A DNA stretch of 64,000 nt, from positions 310,001 through 374,000 of the forward strand of contig NW_026516231.1 of NCBI RefSeq assembly GCF_025602895.1, read 5' to 3'. Position numbers and translations under genes: made by a program. The DNA comes from Polychytrium aggregatum (taxonomy: Eukaryota; Chytridiomycota; Chytridiomycetes; Polychytriales). The notes below the pieces were generated by a model. That model saw only the letters and a program-made list of their open reading frames with translations. It did no database searches and had not been told where the DNA came from. Positions 32,809 through 43,912 of the stretch are shown in pieces. Numbering within the stretch: the first letter of the stretch is position 1; each line of letters opens with the position of its first letter.

Positions 32809-33357
32809 GCCAGCCACCACACTCCTCTCCGTTCACTCTCCTACAAGCCCTGTGCTGCGGATCTTTTGCCCTCGTACCCTCCTGTTCACATGAACGAGTA
32901 AATAGATAAAACACATCTGAACTCGCAGCTTGTTGTGTCTGTTCGTGTCCCGTGTGAATTGTGGCAATGTGGGATGCGAAAGGAGGGGAGAGCAGCGTGC
33001 GACCTTTGGTTGCGGTGCCGCGGCCAACACCCGTCGAGTTGCAGCCGCAGAGTCGCACCCCTCGGCCATCAGGAAAACGACACGTTGCATCGCGATTCCA
33101 CGATAAACAGTAGTGCAGTGGTATGCGGGGTGTATGAAACGCAGGGCCAATATGTATGAATCAACTGTATTGAACTGTGGTCTTGTAGATTGATATATAT
33201 GATGGGGAAGAGGTGAATCAAGATCGGTGATGGGGGGGGGAGAAGTGGAGGATGTACGGGCCTTGGAAGATGGGCGCTGGAAAGCAAGCAACAGATCAGA
33301 TCCAACAGGCAAGAGTGGATGAGGGGAGAGAGTCGCACGCGCTGGCGTGTCCTCCTT
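32809..33357. other. Convergent spacer between porin and OAT
   Basis: 3' flanks only. A plus-strand AT-rich stretch at 32899-32912 (AGTAAATAGATAAAAC) may hold the porin cleavage signal. No gene seen. Confidence 0.45.
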
Positions 33358-35695
33358 TCAGTGCTCGATGCCAGGAATATCAGACTTGCTCATGGTGGTG
33401 ATCTCGCTCAGGGCGCGCTCGATGATGTGGATGCCCTTGGACAGATCCTCATCCGAGATGCACAGTGGTGGAGCCTGGGAAGGGCGGCGGGTACGTGTGT
33501 TGAATCGTTTCGCCAGAACACAGCAGACGAATGAGCGTTAGCGGAAGCACCGGCAGCGTCGCGGCGGGTGTGATCGGTTTGCTCCAGGTGACAAAAATAC
33601 ACAACGCACAGACATGGCCAAGGAAACCTTACCAGCCGGATGATGTTTTGATGGGTGGGCTTGGCAAGCAGGCCGTAGTGCTTCATGAGCAGGCAGATAT
33701 CCCAAGCGGTTTTGCCATTGAGCTTGGACTCGTCGATGACGATGGCGTTGAGCAGACCCTTGCCGCGGACTGGATTCGATCGACAATGGCGTCAGCACAC
33801 ACGAGTCGGAGCTTCACAGTGCAGCTGGCTGGCGGGGCTCCGAGACAGGATGCGACAATCACACTTACTGGTGGAGATGTAGGGCGACTTGAGATCCTGC
33901 AGACCCTTGCGGAACTTCTGACCCAGGACGTCCGAGCGCTCAGCCAGCTTCTCTTCCTTGATCACCTCGAGAGCGGCGATGGCGACTGCACAGCCAAGTG
34001 GGTTGCCACCGTAAGTGCTGCCGTGCTCGCCAGGCCGGATGCACAGCATGATCTCTCGGCTCGACAGGACGGCGCTGACGGGGTAGAAGCCTCCCGAAAG
34101 AGCCTTGCCGAGGATCAGGATGTCGGGCTTGACGTCCTCGTGGTCGACAGCCAGCAATCGCCCGGTGCGAGCAAGGCCAGTCTGGATTTCATCGGCAATG
34201 AACAGCACATTGTACTGCTTGCACAGCTCATACGCACGCTTCAGGTATCCATCGTCGGGGACAAAGATACTACACGACCGAGATCAGGGAGCAGAGATTA
34301 GCATTGTGCGGTACACAGGCGGCGGCCACTCTGGCCGCAAAGCGCCGTCACGAAACGGGTGGGCGAGCAGCCAAGAGACTCAGGATAAACTCTTGTCCAA
34401 TGACCGACCCCGTACGCAAGGTCGACCCCGGCCCCCGACATGCGGCAGGACTTACCCAGCCTCACCCTGGATGGGCTCAACGAGGAAGGCTGCAATTTGG
34501 CTGCCGTGAGCCTTCAGGGCGGCCTCGAGATCGCCGAGGTCGTTGTACTTGAGGACCCTCTTGCTGACCGGACAGACGCATCCGACGTTGGGCAGGAACG
34601 GGCCGAAGGTGCTTGTGCAGTCGGGATCAGAGGACATGCTGATGACCGAGATGGTGCGGCCGTGGAAGTTGCCAGTGCAGGAAAGCACGATGGCCTTGTC
34701 GGTGGGAATCTTTTTCTGGAGAAGCGAAGCACAGAGGATCAGGGTCAGGGATAGGCCGACGACCATGTCAAAAACCAGACACCAAATGCTGAATGCTGAA
34801 TGCTGGATGCTGGATGCTGGATGCTGAATGCTGCAGTCAATGTCCCGCTCGAGGGAGGCACACGCAGCTCACCTTCATGTATCCCCACTTGCGAGCCAGC
34901 TTGATGGCTGTCTCGACAGCTTCGGCGCCGGTATTCATGGGCAGAACCATTTCAAACCCAAAGTACTGGAGAGAAAGCGAGCGGCATGGCTGTCAGTGTC
35001 TGGCTCCAATGTCGGCGTTTGTGGACGCTGCCATTTCGCCGAGAGACCCCGAGAGGACGTCCGTGTGCAAAACCCCTACCTCAGTAACGTATTTGGCATA
35101 GACACCGAATTGGTCGTTGTAGAAGGCGCGCGAGCTCAGGGCCAGGCGCTGAGCCTGGTCAGTGAAGGCCTGGAGGATCTTGGGATGGCAGTGGCCTGAG
35201 GATCCCGGCGGAGGTGAATTCGGAGGATACCGGCAGGTCAGCATGCCGATCAAGCCCGAGAGACAACCCAGGGCGACGGATGACGCGGCATGAGCCAGTC
35301 CGAGCTGCGCCGCCGATTCTTGCACTCTCGGCAGCGGAGACTTGCACTCTCGGCAGCCGAGACTCACCTTGGTTGACGGCCGAATAGGCCGACAGAAAGT
35401 CGAGGTATTTGTTGCCTTCGGGGTCCCACACATGCGCACCCTCGCCGCGGCTCAGGACGACTGGCAGAGGGTGGTAGCTGGATTATCAACGAGAGCAGGA
35501 CGAGGGGGGTCAGCAAAGGGCAGAGTCACTGAGCTGGAGGGGTGGGGCCGCCCACTCGGGACTGGCAGGCTGGCGCATCGAGACGGTGGGAATGGCAGCG
35601 ATCCGGAGGACCGCCGACACTTACTTGTGGGCGCCGTAGGTGTGCTCCAGGTCTATCAGCTCCTCAGTCGAATAGGAGTGGTTGTTGACGGCCAT
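33358..35695 (-). CDS. CAR2: Ornithine aminotransferase
   Basis: Eight exons close in phase to 434 residues: 35625-35695, 35368-35477, 35080-35195, 34873-34965, 34456-34715, 33869-34269, 33633-33769 and 33358-33474. The enzyme is PLP-dependent and converts ornithine plus 2-oxoglutarate to glutamate semialdehyde and glutamate in arginine/proline metabolism. Visible motifs: [91 protein letters not shown] (the Asp binds the pyridine nitrogen) and [15 protein letters not shown] with the PLP lysine near residue 272. No presequence is visible before MAVNNHSYS, so a cytosolic location is likely, as in yeast. One intron carries an octamer repeat. Confidence 0.96.
34786..34833. repeat. ATGCTGRA octamer repeat in OAT intron
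   Basis: Six copies of ATGCTGAA/ATGCTGGA fill part of the intron 34716-34872. Confidence 0.85.
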
Positions 35696-37152
35696 TGCAG
35701 CAAATCAGAATCGAAGGGAAGTGGAAGAAGGGGTTGGTTGGAAGGGCCGGCGAATCGGGGGGGGGCCAGTGGTCGGGCAGAGGGTGGTCGATGACGAAGC
35801 AGAGGAGACGGCAGCGGGATGGACGGCAATCGAAGTCGCGAAGGGACAGAGAGACGGATCTCGAGAGGAAAGACCGAGTGCAGAAAAGTGTTTCGGGAAT
35901 GGTTAATTCCAAAGAAGCACGCAGGATGCTGATTGGGAGAGGAGCAGCGGCGCCGGCCGCTCTTTTATCTCTGCGGAACCGGGCGATGCGGGGAGGGCCG
36001 AGTCACCCGGGCCGGGAAATCCCGCATTGCAGCCAAGCGGGGTGCCTGGCGTCTGTGGGGTGGGGCCGTTCGGCGCGGCTGTAACGTCGTCGTCGCCGTC
36101 GCGGCTGTTGAGCGGGCTGGAGCGCGAAGGGGCATGCATCGCTGCAGCGCCGTTGGAAACCCTGCGGGCCGGCCTTGTGGTGATGCGGTGGTGCTGGGCG
36201 TAGGTTGCTGTTTGCCGGTCGTGGGTTGCTGTTTGCTGATCGCAGACGGCAGGTCGATATCTGCACGCTGTTCATCGCTCGCCGCTGGTGTTGATTGCAC
36301 TGCCGATCGTCTTTGGCTGCTGACCCGCACACCGTCGCTTGTCGCTGTGGCTCTGCGCAAACAGCCCGTGTGTGCGCAGCGGCGTCACGCGCTGTACGGC
36401 ACCAGGCACGCTGTCCACTGTGCGGCTGCGCACACTGTGTCGCCGTGTGCGCGCGTCGCCTCTTGCCAGTGGCCGCCCTTGCCAGCGCGCCACGCCCCGG
36501 CGGAGTCTGGACCAGCAAGGGCTGCCCCGCCGCCACTCCGCCGCGCAGCAGCACCGCCGCGGTCACGTGTGTTTCCCGCACAAATCCGGCAAGGCGGGTT
36601 TGGCCGGCCCGAACCACTGGCCAGTCCCAGCGGGGGCGCGTGCGGGCTCTGCAGGCCTGGTGCGGGATGTATTGGGCCGGGGCGCCAGGAGGATGCGGGA
36701 ACGCAGGGATGGGGCAAGGCGGGAAGACGGCGTGGGCCCATTGGTCTGCCGCCAAAGCAGGTCGGTGCCGGCGGCAGCGGGATTCGGGATCGTTCCGATC
36801 CTAACACACCGCACAGGGCAGTAGCTCACCGTCCATGGCAACCCATGCAACTCGCGGGATGTTCAAATTGCAGCGCGCCCAAAGCGATGGCCCACGAAGA
36901 CCAGGAACTGTGTCATGGTTTGCCCACCGGACCTCTGATACCAGAGAAAATGGACTCTGTCTCACTGTTTTACTGGAACAACTGCACAGACATGTTCTCG
37001 TCCCCTCCTCCGGCACAAGGCTGTCTCTGTCGAGTATCAGTATCAGTACGAGTACGAGTACGAAGCAGCCCATCGATCCAACTGATCCAGTAGAGCACGC
37101 AGCAACACCCCGACGGTTCGACACAGCTTTCAACTCCATGGCACTAAGATCA
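35696..37152. other. 1.45 kb GC-rich spacer
   Basis: Upstream region of OAT and 3' flank of the peroxidase. A short GCTGTTTGCNGNTCG duplication occurs near 36206-36243. Long frames on both strands reflect high GC and show no family motif. No gene is supported. Confidence 0.5.
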
Positions 37153-38682
37153 CTAAGGCTCGATCGGGTTCTGTTCGCGAGCACCGCCGTGTGCTGGGCA
37201 TCCAAATGGCACCCCCAGCTCAAGCAGCTTGCCGTACGCTGCCGCAAAATCTCGGAAGAACAGCGCTTGGTCGTCGGCATACATGCGCACGAAGACGGCA
37301 AACTGCGGGTCGTGAATCAGCGCCATATCCGTTGGGAGCTGCAGAGATCACGACGGGATGAATGTGAGAACCCCATGTTACTCGTCAACGCATGTTCGTG
37401 GACAACAGCAACGACTGCCGTGCTGCTCCTTCTCGAGTCACCCACCATCATGAATCGATCCTCGGGGTCCTGATACTGCTCGAGCCCGTCCCACTGCTTG
37501 CGTGTCCACTGGACAGTCGACAGCAGGACAAAGTACTGGTTCGTAAAGCGGGTTGGCTGGGAGGTCCACACTGCGGCCATCAGTTCGTGTTAGTGGCCGA
37601 GTGCTCCAACATCATGATGCATGCAGCGCACCCAGAACCTCAACGCCTATGGGCCATACCTCCTGTGTAGCCTGTGCGGCAGGGATGGCATCTGAAATCA
37701 TCGATACGTTTGCCAGATTAGCTCCGAGTCTCTGTGGTGACACCCGACTTGTTGCAACCTAACCCAGCACAGTCCAGCACAGTCCAGCACAGTCCAGCAC
37801 AGTCCAGCGCCACACGGCTTTGCGAGTTGCAGAGCTGACCTTCCAAGTGTATGCGCTCCCGACAGGGCAACGATCTCGCGGTCGCTGAAGCCCATACGGT
37901 AAAAGACCTGGCGCAGGTGCTCGCTCCCTTGTGCAGCGTCAGGGAGCAGGCCCGGCTTGGGGACATCGATTTCCTGAACTTGAGAGGCATCCACGTCACG
38001 GCGTCCTGGAAAGAGATCCGTCAGCCAGAGGCGTCCTCATGCACATGCACTTCCCTGCACCCTGGCGCGGTGCCATGAAGCACCCATCCCCGCTTTCCCA
38101 ATATTGCATGCCGCACACACATACCTGGACGCCAAGGCACCTCCGGACCACCCATGGCTCGGATTGCGACAACCCCGGCCAGCGTCCACAAATCGGCATA
38201 GCTGATCCAGGGGTGCTTATCCTTCACAGGCTCAAGGTACTCTCTGCAAGCCAATCGAGAAACGGCGATCAGCATCAGTACGCCCAAGCACGAGTGGTCG
38301 CCTCCCCCTCCCTGCGAGGTTCATCGTGGCAGTCCGACGCCCTTACCTGGCCCAGTCCAGGCCCTGGACGTCGTCATCCGAAACGGAATTGGTGCTTTAG
38401 CAAGTCGGTAAGGGCCACTGCCCTCTTCGCCAAATGCCCTCGTCGCCAAATGCCAGCGGCAAGCTTGCGTGCCAGACAGGTACTCACATTGTTTGCTTCG
38501 TCGGTGGACTCGGGCTCAAACCGCATGGTGGCGCCATTACTGCCGCCCCGGCCGGTCTTGCGGTCGTATGTGCCAGAGGCATGCCATGCGAGACGCACCA
38601 GCAGCGGGCCCAGCGAGCCGTCGTCCCAGTCGGCCGGAATGATGTCAGCAATTGACTGTCGCACTGGCTCGTAGCGATCCAT
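37153..38682 (-). CDS. Class I haem peroxidase (cytochrome c / ascorbate peroxidase type)
   Basis: Exons 38488-38682, 38347-38363, 38125-38243, 37840-38005, 37660-37691, 37446-37570 and 37153-37338 join in phase to 279 residues. The enzyme reduces hydrogen peroxide using a one-electron donor. Distal Arg30, Trp33 and His34 lie in [33 protein letters not shown] is the family's helix. The proximal ligand is His162 in LSGAHTLGR, followed by [24 protein letters not shown] with the proximal tryptophan. The C-terminal [18 protein letters not shown] is typical. The usual CHKxRSG is altered to CHPCRTG. There is no obvious presequence at the chosen ATG, so the donor and compartment stay open. Exon 2 has only 17 bases. 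It is divergent with MIS12, 469 bases apart. Confidence 0.93.
37767..37807. repeat. Decamer CACAGTCCAG repeat in peroxidase intron
   Basis: Four perfect tandem copies lie within the intron 37692-37839, near its 5' splice site on the minus strand. Confidence 0.9.
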
Positions 38683-39151
38683 GGACACGGAGTTTGGCAG
38701 AGGAGCTGGTTGGTAGATGAGAGGGGATGGGCAGCAGGGACGAGGTGCTTGGTGGCAAAAATTGCTCGCCCGTGCTTTTATGCTGCCGATTTGTCCGAAC
38801 CAGCCGCAGGCGTTCCCACCCGTCGCCAATCGCCCATGCAGCGAGCTCGACCGAATCGTGGGGGTCTCATGAGCCGTCCGAGCGACTGCCCACGTGCACA
38901 CGGCCCTGCGAGAAGCGACCGAGACGCGACCGAGAGGCCTGCGAGATGCAACCGAGAGCCGCCATGTGACCGCTGCGCACTTTCCTTTCCCGGCGAAAAT
39001 GAGTTCCGCCGCCAACCTGCTTTCGCATTCACTCGCGATCGGCGGCCTATTCCCAACGACGACCATTCAGCTCCCCCCCCTTCCAGCCAGCCAGAGCCAA
39101 GAGTCAGCGCAATCCATCGTCACGAGTCTCTACACAGCAACAACCCCCACC
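38683..39151. promoter_or_regulatory. Shared upstream region of peroxidase and MIS12
   Basis: 469 bases between two divergent start codons. It contains repeated GCGACCGAGA motifs around 38918-38937. Bidirectional promoter function is inferred from layout. Confidence 0.4.
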
Positions 39152-40404
39152 ATGGCATCCGAAAGCGCGGCAGACGCACCACGGACGATCCAGCACGGAT
39201 CCCACATGGATCTCGTCATGGAGCGATACGGATTCAACCCGAACCACTTTCTGCAAGAAGTCACCGACTCTGTGAACGAGGCCGTCGCCGACAGCATCCA
39301 GGTCCTGGAGATGTCGATACGGGGCGGCTTGGGCGAGGACGTGGTCTCCACGACCGAGTTTGAAGACGTATGTGGCTCTCGATCGTTTCGCTTGCGTTGT
39401 CTCCACGTCCGGGCATCGCTGCATAGTTTGTGGCGGCGCTCCTCTATCAAAGTTCTGACGGACATGCCGCCATTGCCATCGGCTACAACTCCTGGCCCTG
39501 TTTCTAGGGCCTGCAATCCCTCGAAACCAGCCTGTTCCAGGCCACCGATATCGCCACGGACATGTTTGAGACCTTTATCCCGGGCGTCCTCTTTGCCGTT
39601 CCGCCGGATCTACCGAGCGTCGCCCTCCCCGAGCTCGAAGGAATGGATTTCACTGCATCGGAAAACGAGCTGGACGAAGAGATCAGTGCGCTCGAGAAGA
39701 CCCTGACCAACGTGAGTTGTCTGTACCCAGCTCGGAGGGGAGGGAGCCCGCACTTTCATCTGGTGACTTGGGCCTTCTCAAATCGGCGCCGACTTGATCG
39801 CGGACGGATCGCTCTGGCCCGTATGAATCTTACAGCCTCGACGAGTGCCCTATCAATATGGGCGGAGAAGTATCGATGCCTTCCACAGTATCTGTGCCTT
39901 CCGACACACCGATCATTGCTAACCTGCCGCTGCGTCCCATCCCATCCTGTCCCATCTCATCCAACCCTATCTCAGAACATTGTCTATCTTCAGTTTCTGC
40001 GCGATCATAAAAAGGAGGTATCCGAGGACATTCGTCGGGTCAACCAGGTCCATGCAATCTGCACATCGGTTGCCGATAAGACCAGCCGGCATCCCATGTG
40101 GCCGACCTCGCAGTCCTTCAACGAGCTGGCCGCCCTTGTGCGAGAGGCTGTGGACCTGAAAGACTATGTCGAGCTTCGCCAGCGCAACCCAGCCATCAGT
40201 CGCAAGATCCGGGAGATGGCTTCCGACAACAAGGTCATTCAGGACAATGTCATGCAGTATCTCAAGCTGAAGCAGGAGCAGGCGGCACAAGCTCCGAATG
40301 AGGGCCTCGCCAGCATCAACAAGCCGACCGATCCTCGCATCCTCGCCACCATTGACACGGACTCTTATGGAGTGGAGCAAATTCTGGGCTCGATTGCTTC
40401 ATAG
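39152..40404 (+). CDS. MIS12: Kinetochore protein Mis12/Mtw1
   Basis: Exons 39152-39367, 39508-39711 and 39976-40404 join in phase to 282 residues. Mis12 is the head subunit of the four-protein Mis12 complex that links CENP-C/CENP-T to the Ndc80 complex. The Mis12 N-terminal block is visible as LVMERYGFNPNHFLQEVTDSVNEAV (read in two parts), with GLQSLETSLFQATDIATDMFETFIPGV after it. Then come the acidic VPPDLPSVALPELEGMDF and the ELDEEISALEKTL coiled coil. The rest is predicted coiled coil (LRDHKKEVSEDIRRV, ISRKIREMASDNKVIQDNVM). Length agrees with fungal Mtw1. The assignment rests on the pattern of the first 130 residues. Confidence 0.85.
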
Positions 40405-40865
40405 ATCCCTCCCTCTCCCCGAGTTTTTCTGTCATCGCTGTCCCTATCTACCCACTCCACTCTGCCCTTTGTTCTTACTATCACAAGAGCATCTAATCTT
40501 TCGAGACGGCCGGCTCTCCATCAACATGCTGTGTATGTGTGTTGCGTTTTTTTGGCATTTGCACGGCGTCTCTTTGGAATCTGCGACGCCCTGCATCCTT
40601 GTATCCTGGGCAGGCGAATACACCTCATGGCCATCGCCGAGTCCTCTGTCAGTGTGCGGTCTGTCTGGCGCTGGTGGCAATCGCGGGAGAGAGAATCTCC
40701 TCGAGGCCGCAGGTCGAGTCGCTGGTGCCGTCATGGGCTCGCTTGATACCGGCCCGGCCAACATGGAGACTCGTGCGCCGCATGCTCTCCTTGGCAAATG
40801 GCCCAGCCCGTGCCCTGTCTGCGGCCAGGCTCCGAGTCCATCTCGCCCTCTCAGACTCGCATCCC
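40405..40865. other. Spacer between MIS12 and ubiquitin hydrolase
   Basis: 3' flank of MIS12 and upstream region of the next gene. No further gene seen. Confidence 0.45.
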
Positions 40866-43571
40866 ATGTCCTCGCCGCCGGGCAAACGACTCGGCCCTGC
40901 ACCCAGACGATCCAGCGTCATGAAGTCCCTGGAGATGCTCAAGCACTTCTTCTCCCCGGCTTCCAAGCCCGAGGAGCTAGATCAGAAGGCATGTCCCCCC
41001 CCCTCTCCCCTCCTTGGTCGCTGCGTTTGGGCCGGCCCAGCATCGCCAGCCACACCGTTGCTGCACTCGCCAGTGATATGTCCAAGTCTGAGCCGAAAGG
41101 CTTTGGCCTGAAGCTGGGCAGCGACTCCCTCCGGCCAACGCTCGCATAGCTCCAGCAATTCCCCTCCCCTCGCGCAAACGACACCAGCGCCGCTGACCTC
41201 GATCCAATCTTGATCCGTCGAACTGCTAGATAGCCGAGGTCCACTCACTGGTTCTCAACCAAAGCACCCTGAATAACGATGTGACTCGCGAACTTTTGAC
41301 GACGATGGACGTTCCTTCAAGCGCTGTGTTCCTCAACGAGTGGAATGAGGCTCTGGATGGCATTCTGATGGACCTCGATCCCTCCATCTCGCTCCTTGGC
41401 TTTGAGAATGCTGGGAATACGTAAGGCCACGAGAAGCAGACGGGCCATTGTAGTGCTGGCCAGTTATCTCCATCTTGCCCGGTCGGACTGGTGCCGACAT
41501 TTCGATGCCCTGACCGATTCATGCTCTCTCTCTCTCTCTCCAGATGCTACCTCGATAGTCTGCTCTTCTCGATGTTTGGAGGCACGACCGTCTTCGACCC
41601 GCTGGTGACCAGTTTCGCGGAGGTCAAGGACAGCGAGTCCGCCGCCCTTGCGAATCTCCGGACGAGGTAAGGCTGTTCGGTTCGGTGCGGCGGCTCTGTA
41701 TGCCGTCGGGCGACGGCCAATGCAATCGAGTTGCGGTCGTGGTGTGTCAATGCCGCTGTTGATGCATCCCATGCTCACTCCAACCCCTTGCCTCATGTCC
41801 ACCCCTGGCCATCCAGCCTCCGCATGGTGATCAACCGGCTGGTACGTATCGCCTGAAACATACCCCGGGGCATGACCTCCACGGACACCTGGAGCATATC
41901 CGCATTCTAAAGCTCGTCCAATCTTCCCCTCCCCACACAAACCTCCACAACTCTATAGCGCGCCGGCAAGCTCGTCAAGGTCCCATATGTTCACCGACTC
42001 ATGAACTGCCTCATCGCCGCCGGATGGTTTGGCGACGCCGCCAAAAAGGTGCAGAAGCGAGACGCTTTCGGTCAGAGTGGGAAAACTGCACGATGGCTCT
42101 TGCTTGGATATTTGTCTCTCGAACTGATCCTGGGCGAGCATGCCCTTCCGCCGCCGCGCACTTATTTCCCCAAACCCGACCACCTCTCTAGAAGTACAAC
42201 CAGGAAGATGTCTCGGAGCTGTATCTGTTTCTGATGGACAAACTCGGCGCACCATACCTGCCCTTTCAACAGGCGTTCTTCCATGGCGCCATGGATGACC
42301 AGGACGATCTGCGAATCGTTACTTCGCGGCTCTTGGAACTGGCCATGCCTGAGCCGCTCAAGGAATCGGATTCGAGCAAGCCCTACAGCGACGCTGTACA
42401 TCTCGAGGATCTGCTCGTCGACTACTTTTTCAGCTGTGAGTCTGCTGCTATGCGTCACTGGGTGCCGCTCATTGCTGGCGATGGTGGCTTATTGATGCCA
42501 TCTAATGCGCTGCAAGCAGCGAGTCTGGGCGTCGAGCAAGCCCATGGTATTGGCTATCTGTGCTTGTGTCTGCGGCAAGCGCTCGAGTTACTGTCACTCA
42601 CCGTGCGGTGCTTGGTGGCTCCACATCACCTCTGTTGCCATCTTTGTCATCAACGAACCCGCTCTCAGCCCAAGTGAACGTCCACCGCCACCCGGAAGTG
42701 CTCGGGGACTCGGATGAGAAAACCCGAACGGTGGACGCCTGGCGAGCCTGGCGCATGTTGCCCTTCTTTTCGTCCCAAAACGAAATTGGCGAGAGCGTCA
42801 CCGTCAAAGAATACGAGTTTCATCACCGAATGATGCTGCCAATGGTCCTGAAGGTACTTGCTTGCAGCAGGGTTTGTGGTCGTATACCTGCGCTCTATGC
42901 GCACATTTGGAATCCCAAGTCCCAAGAATGCATACTCCAGGCTGGCCTGCTGCATTTTTATAGCTGAGCCGCTGACCATACCGACGCTTCCTCTGCGCCA
43001 GCGCTACGTGAATACCGAGACGTCGGTGCACAGAATCGATCGCCAAGTGTTGATACCGACCCAAATTCCGTTCGGCAACTTTATCCTGCCACCCGAAAGC
43101 AACTCAGACCGTCTGTTTGAGCGCATCTCGTCCTACCAGCTTTCGCTTCGGTCTATCATCTCTCATATCGGCACAAGCACTCGCAGTGGCCACTATATGT
43201 GCCATACACACCGGCACGAGGCCACTCAGGCTGAGCCGCCCTCGTCTGAGCCTCGACCAGCTGATGTGTGGTACCAGTTCGATGATCTGCGCCGAGTGCC
43301 TGATGCCAAGAGCAACACAGCCTCGCCTCCTGAGATGGCGTTTGAGCGCACCGTCAAGCTCGAGACCGTCGAGGCTGTCACCCAGATGCTGGAGCTGACC
43401 AGCGGCACGGCGTACTTTTTACTCTATGAGCTGACCCAGGGCGACATCAACGACCAGAAGCTCGAGTCCGACGAAGTGGCCGAATGGAGCGACTCTCAGA
43501 TGGCGCTGCATCTGCAGGGCATGGAATACAAAAAGACGAGCAAAAAGAAGAGGGCGTGCGTCGTTATGTAA
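40866..43571 (+). CDS. Ubiquitin carboxyl-terminal hydrolase (C19/USP fold) with C-terminal CaaX box
   Basis: Exons 40866-40988, 41230-41420, 41544-41666, 41817-41841, 41959-42048, 42192-42435, 42669-42853 and 43002-43571 join in phase to 516 residues. The catalytic Cys box is ENAGNTCYLDSLLFSMFG (Cys about residue 106). QEDVSELYLFLMDKL follows, and the His box is TSTRSGHYMCH (about 387-397) with WYQFDD after it. This is the order of a ubiquitin-specific protease, compact compared with most USPs. The protein ends KKTSKKKRACVVM, a polybasic stretch followed by a CaaX motif. That predicts prenylation and membrane attachment. The first intron appears to use a GC donor (GCATGT at 40989). The exact start is less certain than the rest. 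Exon 4 is 25 bases. Confidence 0.88.
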
Positions 43572-43912
43572 CACCATCGACGGGCCTGCTGCATGACGAA
43601 TGGCTGGGCCAATCTCGGTCGCATCTTTGCACTTTGATGGCCCCTGTTTCCGCCTTGCTGAGGGTTCTTTGAAATACAGCTGCCCGAATGTATACCGTGG
43701 TTTGGAGTGATGGGGTCCACTACTGTGATGGAGCTCACTACTGTGATGGATCAGAGTGGTCTGAGACGCATGCTCGGCATCAAAACTGCCAACACGAGCT
43801 TTCAGTGGATCGGACTTTACTCCTTATGAATCAAAGGTAGTATACATGGCATCTTCTGCGTCTCATTCCTGGACCATTGGTGTCCAGCCCGCACGCGCCC
43901 GCACCCTGGCAT
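43572..43912. other. Convergent spacer
   Basis: Between the ubiquitin hydrolase and tRNase Z stops. Holds a tandem CACTACTGTGATGGA pair (43719-43750). No gene seen. Confidence 0.45.

Noticed and set aside
35905-37093. Long frames on both strands in the OAT-peroxidase spacer
   Set aside because: GC-driven open frames with Arg/Ala/Pro-rich translations and no recognisable domain.
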